A stretch of DNA of 49,384 nt, from contig CANTEM010000001.1 in NCBI GenBank assembly GCA_947652805.1, forward strand, positions 1 to 49,384. Direction: 5' to 3'. A program made the translations under genes and the position numbers. Below are positions 24,592 through 31,855 of this stretch, piece by piece. The DNA comes from an uncultured Clostridia bacterium. GTDB taxonomy: Bacteria; Bacillota; Clostridia; Oscillospirales; CAG-272. The notes under the pieces are model-generated. The model was not told the DNA's origin. It searched no databases and worked only from the letters and a program-made list of their open reading frames with translations. Position 1 is the stretch's first letter. The number at the start of each line of letters is the position of its first letter.

Positions 24592-26466
24592 ATGGAAAGA
24601 AAATTTTTGCCGGTAACGCCGGCGGAAGTGCGGGAGACCGGTCGGGACGTGCCCGATTTTGTATATGTGTGCGGGGACGCCTATGTGGATCATCCCTCTT
24701 TTGGCGCTGCGATCATCTGCCGGGTGCTGGAGGATGCGGGCTTTGTGGTAGCAATGCTCCCCCAGCCCGATTATAAAAGCTGTCAGGCAATGAAAACCTT
24801 TGGAAAGCCCCGACTGGGCTTTTTGGTATCCAGCGGGAATATTGATTCCATGGTGAGCCATTACACTGTATCAAAGAAAAAGCGCACCTATGATTATTAT
24901 TCTCCTGGCGGCAAGGCGGGGCTTCGTCCGGATCGGGCGGTGATCGTATACTGCAACCGGATCCGGGAAGCGTTCGGAGACGTTCCCATTATCATCGGCG
25001 GGCTGGAAGCATCCCTGCGTCGGTTTGCCCATTATGATTATTGGAACAACGCGGTGCGCCGGAGTATTTTGGTGGACAGCCGGGCAGATATCTTATCCTA
25101 CGGTATGGGCGAAAAATCCATACTCCGTATCGCCGAGCTTCTGGACAAGGGCGTTCCGGTGAAGAAAATCCGGGACGTGCGGGGTACGGCGTATCTGTGC
25201 AAAGCAAATGAAGAAATCCATTATCCCAAAGTGGAAGAGACCTTTGACTATGATCAGCTCAAAACGGACAAATCCGCTTATGCGAAGGCGTTCGCGATCC
25301 AGTATAAAAATAATGACGCCATAAGCGGGAAGGCGATCACGGAATATTACGGCGACCGGATGCTGGTTCAGAATCCGCCTATGCCTCCTCTGGAGCAGGA
25401 GGAATTGGATCATGTATATGCACTGCCCTATATGCGCGCTGTGCATCCTATGTATGATCAGGACGGCGGCGTTCCCGCCATTTCGGAGGTGAAATTTTCG
25501 ATTACCCATAACCGGGGCTGTTTTGGCGGATGCAATTTCTGCGCTCTTGCCTTTCATCAGGGACGCAGTGTACGCAGCAGAAGTATCGAAAGCGTCCGCC
25601 GGGAGGCGGAGCTGATTGCAGCTATGCCGGACTTCAAAGGATATATCCATGATGTGGGCGGACCCACGGCGAACTTCCGTCATCCTGCCTGCAAGCAGCA
25701 GCTGGAACGGGGCGTTTGTCAGGGGAAGCGCTGTCTGGTTCCCACCCCCTGCAAGCATTTGGACGCGGATCACAGCGAATACATAGAGCTGCTCCGGGCA
25801 GTAGAAGCGGTGCCCGGTGTAAAAAAGGTGTTTATCCGCAGCGGAATCCGATTTGATTATATGTTACAGGACAGCAGCGATGCATTTTTCAAAAAGCTTG
25901 TACAGGATCATGTAAGCGGACAGCTGAAGGTTGCGCCGGAGCACTGTACCTCCCACGTGCTGGGATGTATGGGAAAGCCGGATATCCGTGTGTACGACCG
26001 GTTCCGGGAGAAGTTTTTCCGTCTTACAAAGGAGGAGGGAAAGGAACAGTATCTGGTTCCGTATCTTATGTCCAGTCACCCCGGCAGCCGTTTGTCCGAT
26101 GCAGTGGAACTGGCGCTGTATATCAAGCGGATCGGACTGTCCCCCGAACAGGTGCAGGATTTTTATCCCACACCCGGAACCGCTTCCACAGTGATGTATT
26201 ATACGGGAATGGATCCTCTGACCGGCAAAAAGGTGTATACTGCAACAGATTATAAGGAAAAGCAGATGCAGCGGGCATTGCTTCAATATTGGAAGCCGGA
26301 AAACCGCCGTCTGGTCATGGAAGCCCTGCACCGGTGCGGGCGGGAGGACTTGATCGGATACGGTCCGGACTGTCTGATCCGTCCCAGCCGGAGCGGAAAT
26401 CAGAAACAATCTCAAAAGAATAGCAAAAAGCCCGACGGGCGCGTCCGTCGCAAAGGGAAACGGTAG
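24592..26466 (+). CDS. ygiQ: YgiQ-family radical SAM protein
   Basis: A 624-residue radical S-adenosylmethionine enzyme of unknown reaction. An N-terminal cobalamin-domain-like region (DAYVDHPSFGAAIICRVLEDAG) precedes IIGGLEASLRRFAHYDYW, a family hallmark. The [4Fe-4S] motif is C310-x3-C314-x2-C317 in RGCFGGCNFC. The YgiQ region KHLDADHSEYIELLR and the late block QDFYPTPGTASTVMYYTG follow. The C-terminus ends in a Lys/Arg-rich tail. The start at 24592 is supported by AGAAAGG and the conserved FLPVTPAEV; the frame is open upstream into repeat D, but that part lacks family similarity. Confidence 0.93.
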   Translation: MERKFLPVTPAEVRETGRDVPDFVYVCGDAYVDHPSFGAAIICRVLEDAGFVVAMLPQPDYKSCQAMKTFGKPRLGFLVSSGNIDSMVSHYTVSKKKRTYDYYSPGGKAGLRPDRAVIVYCNRIREAFGDVPIIIGGLEASLRRFAHYDYWNNAVRRSILVDSRADILSYGMGEKSILRIAELLDKGVPVKKIRDVRGTAYLCKANEEIHYPKVEETFDYDQLKTDKSAYAKAFAIQYKNNDAISGKAITEYYGDRMLVQNPPMPPLEQEELDHVYALPYMRAVHPMYDQDGGVPAISEVKFSITHNRGCFGGCNFCALAFHQGRSVRSRSIESVRREAELIAAMPDFKGYIHDVGGPTANFRHPACKQQLERGVCQGKRCLVPTPCKHLDADHSEYIELLRAVEAVPGVKKVFIRSGIRFDYMLQDSSDAFFKKLVQDHVSGQLKVAPEHCTSHVLGCMGKPDIRVYDRFREKFFRLTKEEGKEQYLVPYLMSSHPGSRLSDAVELALYIKRIGLSPEQVQDFYPTPGTASTVMYYTGMDPLTGKKVYTATDYKEKQMQRALLQYWKPENRRLVMEALHRCGREDLIGYGPDCLIRPSRSGNQKQSQKNSKKPDGRVRRKGKR

Positions 26467-26477
26467 AGGGATCACGA

Positions 26478-26611
26478 AAGGGCTCCTTTGTGCTATTGCG
26501 CACCATTCTTTAAGCCTCCCTTGGGGGGATCTGCGGAGCTCAGACTGAATTAGGTCCCCTTGTGCAAATCGCCACAATTAAAAGCCTCCCTTTGCACAAG
26601 GGAGCCTTAAG
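26478..26611. repeat. Degenerate composite repeat, copy E
   Basis: Pieces of the repeat family: AAAGGGCTCCTTTGTGC (26478-26494), AAGCCTCCCTTGGGGGGATC (26512-26531), GGTCCCCTTGTGC and a final intact hairpin AAGCCTCCCTTTGCACAAGG followed by GAGCCTT. The core with GAGGGATTGT is missing. It lies between ygiQ and sfsA and could end the ygiQ transcript. Confidence 0.6.
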
Positions 26612-26665
26612 ATTTGGTGTAGTTTTCCTCTTATCACAACGATTCATCCGATCGGAGGCGTTCCC

Positions 26666-27355
26666 ATGGAATACAAAAATACAGTGCGCGGACGGTTCAT
26701 CGACCGTCCCAATCGGTTTATTGCTCATGTGGATGTTGGGGGCGAGAGGCTTGTATGCCACGTAAAAAATACCGGTCGCTGCCGGGAATTGCTTATCCCG
26801 GGAGCAGTCGTGGCGCTGTGTCCTGCCCAAAGTCCTGCACGGAAAACCGCATGGGATCTCATCGCAGTAGAAAAGGCGGGCAGATGGATCAACATAGATT
26901 CTCAGGCGCCGAATCTTGCCGCCGCTGCTTTTTTACCCACCCTTTTCCCAGGAGCAGAAATTCAACCGGAATATAAAATCGGGCAGTCCCGTTTGGACTT
27001 TTTCATAAAAACAGGGGAGGATTGCGTATATTTGGAAGTGAAAGGGGTGACATTAGAGGAAAATGGTGTTGTCCTGTTTCCCGATGCGCCTACCCAGCGT
27101 GGCACGAAGCATGTGCATACTTTAACCCGACTTGCACAGGAAGGGCACAGAGCGTGTATCCTTTTTGTGATCCAAATGAAAGATGTAGTATACTTCACGC
27201 CGAACCGGCGGACGGATCCGGATTTTGCAGCTGCGCTGGAGGAAGCTGTGGCAGCGGGGGTAGAGCTTTTGGCGATGGATTGCCGGGTTACAGATTGTTC
27301 GATGATCATTGACGCGCCTGTGGAAGTTCGTCTGTTTACCGACAAAGCTGAATAA
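26666..27355 (+). CDS. sfsA: SfsA family protein (sugar fermentation stimulation)
   Basis: A 229-residue protein with an N-terminal OB-like domain and a C-terminal nuclease-like fold; its biochemical role is unsettled. Family blocks are clear: RFIDRPNRFIAHVDV, CHVKNTGRCRELLIPG, ECVYLEVKGVT-type (here DCVYLEVKGVT), FPDAPTQRGTKHV and FVIQMKDVVYFTPN. The D/E-x-K triad in the second domain resembles restriction-fold nucleases. CGGAGG lies nine bases before the ATG. Monocistronic by position, closed by the hairpin at 27389. Confidence 0.95.
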   Translation: MEYKNTVRGRFIDRPNRFIAHVDVGGERLVCHVKNTGRCRELLIPGAVVALCPAQSPARKTAWDLIAVEKAGRWINIDSQAPNLAAAAFLPTLFPGAEIQPEYKIGQSRLDFFIKTGEDCVYLEVKGVTLEENGVVLFPDAPTQRGTKHVHTLTRLAQEGHRACILFVIQMKDVVYFTPNRRTDPDFAAALEEAVAAGVELLAMDCRVTDCSMIIDAPVEVRLFTDKAE

Positions 27356-27388
27356 TAATAAAACAATCGTTTTGACCTTCTTACAAGC

Positions 27389-27420
27389 AGACAGCACCGG
27401 CTTTTTTGCCGGTGCTGTCT
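27389..27420. terminator. Hairpin between convergent sfsA and DUF6514 genes
   Basis: AGACAGCACCGGC and GCCGGTGCTGTCT form a perfect 13-base stem around six T. Neither side has a proper T-run, so termination efficiency is uncertain, but its place between convergent genes fits a bidirectional stop. It resembles the hairpin at 21623-21648. Confidence 0.65.
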
Positions 27421-27441
27421 GTGATATGAGTGGATTCAAAT

Positions 27442-27753
27442 TTATAGAGCAAACAGATCGCTGATTATATCCTGTGCGGTGCATGGCGTTACAGTTCCTC
27501 TGCTGATAATATCGAAGATATGTTCTGCTTCCGCCGGGTTTCTGGTAATATCCGGCAGATGACATTCTTCTGTACGGGTGCCGCCGCAATCTACCTTTGT
27601 AATGTTAAGAGAATACTTTGCGGTATGATGATATTTGTTTGGCGGGAGAGGATCTTCGGTCAGATGATACAAAAGGATAATATCACCTGCAACGCGCTTT
27701 GTTGCTGTGCGGGTTACTTTTTGCAGCCGGTGTTTAAGCAGTGTTTGTGTCAT
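27442..27753 (-). CDS. DUF6514-type small protein
   Basis: A 103-residue cytoplasmic protein of unknown role. The middle reads LYHLTEDPLPPNKY and the C-terminus AEHIFDIISRGTVTPCTAQDIISDLF; the pattern V-T-P-x4-D-[IV]-[IV]-x-D-[FL] near the end fits DUF6514 as I remember it. AAAGGACGG lies seven bases before the ATG, and a TATAAT on the minus strand (27790-27785) could be its -10 box, although the -35 is poor. It is convergent with sfsA. Confidence 0.65.
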   Translation of the reverse strand: MTQTLLKHRLQKVTRTATKRVAGDIILLYHLTEDPLPPNKYHHTAKYSLNITKVDCGGTRTEECHLPDITRNPAEAEHIFDIISRGTVTPCTAQDIISDLFAL

Positions 27754-28235
27754 TTCTGACCGTCCTTTCCTGGGATTTGAGAAAATTATAACAGTGGTTC
27801 GGATTTGAAGATTAAGGCAGTGTAAAAACCGTCGTGAAAATTATTGCTTATACTACAGCGTTCGACATGATACGACCCAGCAAAATAGCGGTAAAATCTG
27901 GGCTTTTGAAGGCTTTCCAAATTTTAGTGTGGTAAAGTGTTCATTTTTGACGAAGTAACAAAATTTCTATATGTTGTATAGATTACACAGTACAACTACT
28001 TCAAACCACAATTTATAGTGGTAAATATATTTTTATAAAAATTGCCGTTAGTTTTGGGAATGCAAATGGAATCACAGATAAAAATATTTAATTGGATATT
28101 CAAATTTAAAAAAATAATTATTCACAAAAACGACATAAAAATGTGAGAGGCGCGTAAATACGGGTAAAAATGCAATTTTCCGGTACGCCGCTTTCAAACT
28201 TTGGAAACAGCACATAGAAAGGCAGGAGTATACAA
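27754..28235. other. 482-base AT-rich spacer without a recognisable gene
   Basis: No credible coding frame on either strand. It holds a -10-like TATAAT for the gene to its left, a possible plus-strand promoter at 27947-27975 with nested dyads, a short stem ACCAC/GTGGT (28005-28022) and a very AT-rich run (28075-28140). It is the least GC-rich stretch outside the left edge. Confidence 0.6.
27947..27975 (+). promoter_or_regulatory. Possible promoter with overlapping dyads, upstream of the CBS gene
   Basis: TTGACG (27947-27952), 17 bases, TATGTT (27970-27975). GTTGTA (27973-27978) pairs with TACAAC (27991-27996), and GAAGTA (27952-27957) with TACTTC (27997-28002). The dyads overlap the -10, as an operator might. 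Transcription would give a ~250-base leader. Confidence 0.35.
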
Positions 28236-28928
28236 ATGGATAACAGTGAGCGGTTTTTAAATCTGTACAGGGATTTGGAGGAAGTACTCAGTGTAAAGTA
28301 CCAGACACGGTCTGGAGCAGTGCATCGGTTCGGCGGAGGAGAAGGCAGCCGGTGGCAGGAGGAGCTGAATCTGTTCCGGGAAATGCGCAATCTTTTGTCC
28401 CATCACGGGAGAATCGGGGAAGAGGCACCGATGCAGCCGTCGGAGCCAAGCATCCGCATTTTAGAGGAAATTTTGGAATATGCAAAGCATCCGCCGGCGG
28501 CGCTTTCCATTGCAACACGTACAGATCAGCTATACTGTGCGAACGGGAGCGAGCTTGTGACCGATTTGCTGAAGGAAATGGAGCAGCGGGGATTTTCCCA
28601 TATTCCTGTAGTAGACGAAAAGCGACGGCTCACCGGCGTTTTCAGCGTAGGCTCCCTCTTTACCCATACAAGAAACAAACCGGAACAGCCGGTTGCAGGC
28701 ATGCGGGTACGGGATATGGAAGCAGTGCTTCCTCCCCGGCAGCATGTTATGGAAAAGTTTTATTTTGTGGATCAGGATGCGTCCTGTTATGAGATTAAAA
28801 AGCTGTTTCAAAAAAGGGATGCGGGCAGCCGGCGGGTTGCCGCAATATTTGTAACGGTCGGCGGAAATGAAAAAAGTCCCATTATGGGCATGATCACCCC
28901 ATGGGACGTATTGCGGGCGGAAAAATGA
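28236..28928 (+). CDS. HEPN-like/CBS-pair protein
   Basis: A 230-residue cytoplasmic protein. The C-terminal part holds a CBS pair (~residues 90-228): first repeat with GFSHIPVVDEKRRLTGVFSV, second ending PIMGMITPWDVLRAEK. CBS pairs usually bind adenine nucleotides. Residues 1-85 are helical and carry LFREMRNLLSHHG, in which R51-x4-H56 with a polar residue after Arg matches the HEPN signature R-x4-6-H. HEPN domains are often RNases, so a nucleotide-sensed RNase is possible; this is inference, as some CBS proteins have a similar non-catalytic N-terminus. GGCAGGAG precedes the ATG. It stands alone and ends at repeat F, convergent with cotH. Confidence 0.8.
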   Translation: MDNSERFLNLYRDLEEVLSVKYQTRSGAVHRFGGGEGSRWQEELNLFREMRNLLSHHGRIGEEAPMQPSEPSIRILEEILEYAKHPPAALSIATRTDQLYCANGSELVTDLLKEMEQRGFSHIPVVDEKRRLTGVFSVGSLFTHTRNKPEQPVAGMRVRDMEAVLPPRQHVMEKFYFVDQDASCYEIKKLFQKRDAGSRRVAAIFVTVGGNEKSPIMGMITPWDVLRAEK

Positions 28929-28937
28929 GGTAAGGGT

Positions 28938-29190
28938 TCCCCAGCAATTTTAACCAATATAAAAAGGCTCCCTGGGGGAGCTGGGCAGCACACCAATATA
29001 AGAAAGGCTCCCTTGTGTAAAGGGAGCTGTCGCGAAGCGACTGAGGGATTGTCTCGTTAAGTTGCCGATTTGTAGATTATTCAAAATGATAGCATAACAA
29101 TCCCTCCGAGTTTTGCTACGCAAAACCCACCCCCCTTTGCACAAGGGGGGCTTTTTGTTTGGTTGCCTCCTCGCAAGGGAGCCTTTTTGG
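28938..29190. repeat. Palindromic repeat, copy F with flanking fragments
   Basis: Core 29003-29156: terminal AAAGGCTCCCTTGTGTAAAG, type 1 arm (GTCGCGAAGCGAC), GAGGGATTGT (29043-29052), a 44-base core in the opposite orientation to copies C and G, ACAATCCCTC (29097-29106), type 2 arm (GTTTTGC tac GCAAAAC) and a right hairpin ending GGGGGGCTTTTTG. Left flank CCCCAGCAATTTTAACCAAT matches copy C; right flank GCCTCCTCGCAAGGGAGCC is another end fragment. It fills the gap between convergent CBS and cotH genes and probably terminates both. Confidence 0.85.
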
Positions 29191-29215
29191 ATGTTGATAT
29201 TGCTGTGGAGCCTTT

Positions 29216-31741
29216 CTACTGCTGCGATGTGTTCAAGGTTTTGTCCATCCAGTTCCAGCGCTTTTCAATAAAGGTTTTCAAATATTCCACTTGCCGTTCG
29301 TGGGTGTTACACAGTACGACTGCTTCCGGCTGCATGCCCACCCGAGCAAACAAAATATCCCATACTGCAAAATTATCATCCGCCGAGGGGGCGGTAAGAC
29401 GGTATCCTTCCTCCAGAGCCGCCCTTGCTGTCTCCAGCAGCGGAGCCTTTATCTCGTTCCAGCGATCCCGCAGCTGCGTCACGAACGCGTCATCCCGCAT
29501 AAGCTGACACATCCAGTTGTAATGCACGTATCCGCCGTCGTCGGTCAAACATGCCCATTCCTCATACCGCTGTAAATCTGCCACGCTATTTCCAAAGGCT
29601 AAATCAAAGTCCCAAACCTGAGACATTTTCAGCTTTTGCCCTGCTCCTTTGGTCATAAAAACGCTTCGCCGGAAGCAGGAATCTGCGTTGTAGGAAAGCT
29701 CCGTCATGATAAACCAGTCGATCAGGGAGGGAATATCAATATAATTTTCATAGTCCCCCATCACTTTTACTGCGCCGTCGGTCATATTGATATAATTTTC
29801 AATATAAGTCAGCGTTTGCTCGTCTGCACCGGCAGGCTCCAAAACGCCGATATTGCGCAGTATGGAGGAGGAAAATACAGGATGCCCGCTGTCCCGGCTC
29901 ACGCCCAGCTCCAGCAAAAATCCGGTATTTACATTTCCTGCGTCCTCATGAATGTACAGCCGTCCCTGTCCCTTTTCTACCTGTTGTCCTAAGGTATAAA
30001 CCCCCACATATTCTCCGTTTAAAAAAACGTCCACGGGATATTGGGTGGCATAGCAATCCATGTTGTCCAGCACCTTAGCGCATTCCAGCGCCACATAATT
30101 GCGGATGAGACTTTTGTCTGCAAAATTTGCAAGAAGCACCCAGGTTTTTTCGCTCTCCATCCCCAAAACAGACTGGGATTCTTCAAATTTGATTTTGTAG
30201 GGCTTTTTTTCCGCCCATTCCCATGTGGTGTTGCCCCGCCCACGGATTTTTGCCGTGCTGGCTTCCAGAGAAGGCAGACCGGCAGAAAAGTCGCTTTCAA
30301 TAGAAATTGTGGCTCCCACATATTCTTCTTTCGAGGTGATCGCCGCGCCGCCCTCTGTTTCAATGTGTACCACCGGCATTTGCAGGGAGCAGTTTGTTTC
30401 TATATAGTAAAGTGAGGTGCCTGCCCTGTCGGATACTTTCATATAGCAGCCCATGGGATCCAGCAGGTTTACTGTGCCGTCGCTGTTTACACTGCCGGCA
30501 AAGGATACGGTGCAGTCCGGGGAAACAGATACGGTTAGAGAAGCATTTTTCAGAGCGGAAGGGGAGAGGACGCTGTCCACCTGCGCTCTGTATACAAAAG
30601 GCGCGTCCTGCGCGGTTGTCCAGCGGATATCTGCTGTGGTATATGCATTGTTTGCCACTTCCAGGGTGATCTCCGGCACAGCAGAGCAGGTTCCGCCAAG
30701 GGTATATCCCGAAAGGATTTGCCCGTTATAGTCCCGGAGACGGTAAAGCAATGCCGCTGTGTGAAGGGGAGGGCAGTTTTCTTCCCAAATCAAAGAACAG
30801 TTCGGAGCGTCCAGAAGGATTTTGTCCAGAGGGAATGCTCCCTCCAGTCTGATTTCTCCGGTGGAATCTGTTTGTATTGCGATCGGTGCATCCAGCACCG
30901 CGCCGTTCAGGGACAGGGACACAGGAATCGAAAAGGTGATTTTCCGATCCACCGTAAAAGCTTCAAGCCGGATCGTCGTACCCGGCGCAGCGCGTTCAAA
31001 GTCCGTGCCGGCTGCCAGCGTTTCCAGTTCTTCCATAGAAGAAACGGTAAGTGTGCCGTCCAGAGACTCCCCATTGAGAGACGCGGCGGCAACGGTTAAA
31101 GGAATATTTTCAGGGGTGAGGGAATCCGGCACGTTGATATCACATTTCGGAGCACGGGCATAAAAGCCAGAAGCTAAAATGCCGCCGGACAGGGAAAGGG
31201 TGCCGGATTCGCCTGTGACAAAGGAAACCGGACCTTTGACCGAGAGGGTGTGTCCGTCTGTGGAGAGAGACAAGGGTTTTGTTATGTACAACGGGTTCTC
31301 CAGTGTAATATCTTGCAGCAAGGTAATATCCGACGCATCGGAAACGGCTGTCTCCAGCCCTGCCGGGGAAAGGATATATGCCTGATCCGTCCCTTCCTGC
31401 ATCATGCGGATGCCGCCATTCAAATCCGCTTTTTCGGAGAGAGATACAGAAGCAGAATCGGAGCTGCCTGCGGCCGCCGTGAAAGTAACAAACCCGCCTT
31501 CTGCGGCGTTTGTGTACAGGCTGACGGAAGCTTCCCTATCTGTATTATTGTAAAAGGTGAGTTTTACATCACCGGACAAAGCCACCTGTCGGAGGGCGGG
31601 ACCTTCCTCTGTGGAAAAAAGGAGGGTATGATTTGCATACAACCACAATCCGTTACCTTTGTGCCGGTCGCAGGAAATAAACAGGAGGATACACGAAAGC
31701 AGCAGGGTGAGAAGTCCTGTCGATACAATTTTTTTGCTCAT
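29216..31741 (-). CDS. CotH-family kinase-like lipoprotein
   Basis: An 841-residue surface protein. The N-terminus has a basic start, a hydrophobic stretch and a lipobox-like FISC with Cys24, so it should be lipid-anchored outside the cell. Residues ~60-300 are repetitive and strand-rich (ITLLQDITLENPLYITKPLSL and following), suggesting a right-handed beta helix. Residues ~470-800 match CotH, the spore-coat protein kinase fold: IRGRGNTTWEW, KKPYKIKF, WVLLANFADKSLIRN, GVYTLGQQVEKG, and WDFDLAFGN with a likely metal-binding Asp. I start at 31741 because AGGAGG lies six bases upstream; the ATG two codons earlier abuts it. It is 115 bases downstream of the ABC-F gene. The substrate is unknown. 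Confidence 0.9.
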   Translation of the reverse strand: MSKKIVSTGLLTLLLSCILLFISCDRHKGNGLWLYANHTLLFSTEEGPALRQVALSGDVKLTFYNNTDREASVSLYTNAAEGGFVTFTAAAGSSDSASVSLSEKADLNGGIRMMQEGTDQAYILSPAGLETAVSDASDITLLQDITLENPLYITKPLSLSTDGHTLSVKGPVSFVTGESGTLSLSGGILASGFYARAPKCDINVPDSLTPENIPLTVAAASLNGESLDGTLTVSSMEELETLAAGTDFERAAPGTTIRLEAFTVDRKITFSIPVSLSLNGAVLDAPIAIQTDSTGEIRLEGAFPLDKILLDAPNCSLIWEENCPPLHTAALLYRLRDYNGQILSGYTLGGTCSAVPEITLEVANNAYTTADIRWTTAQDAPFVYRAQVDSVLSPSALKNASLTVSVSPDCTVSFAGSVNSDGTVNLLDPMGCYMKVSDRAGTSLYYIETNCSLQMPVVHIETEGGAAITSKEEYVGATISIESDFSAGLPSLEASTAKIRGRGNTTWEWAEKKPYKIKFEESQSVLGMESEKTWVLLANFADKSLIRNYVALECAKVLDNMDCYATQYPVDVFLNGEYVGVYTLGQQVEKGQGRLYIHEDAGNVNTGFLLELGVSRDSGHPVFSSSILRNIGVLEPAGADEQTLTYIENYINMTDGAVKVMGDYENYIDIPSLIDWFIMTELSYNADSCFRRSVFMTKGAGQKLKMSQVWDFDLAFGNSVADLQRYEEWACLTDDGGYVHYNWMCQLMRDDAFVTQLRDRWNEIKAPLLETARAALEEGYRLTAPSADDNFAVWDILFARVGMQPEAVVLCNTHERQVEYLKTFIEKRWNWMDKTLNTSQQ

Positions 31742-31855
31742 ATGCATCCTCCTGAAGGTTACGAATATACTTCATTCTATCACAAACTGGTGGGGCTTGC
31801 TACCAAAGAGGATGAAAGTTTACAAAAGAAAATTCTGGAAAAGTCTGCCTATCCT

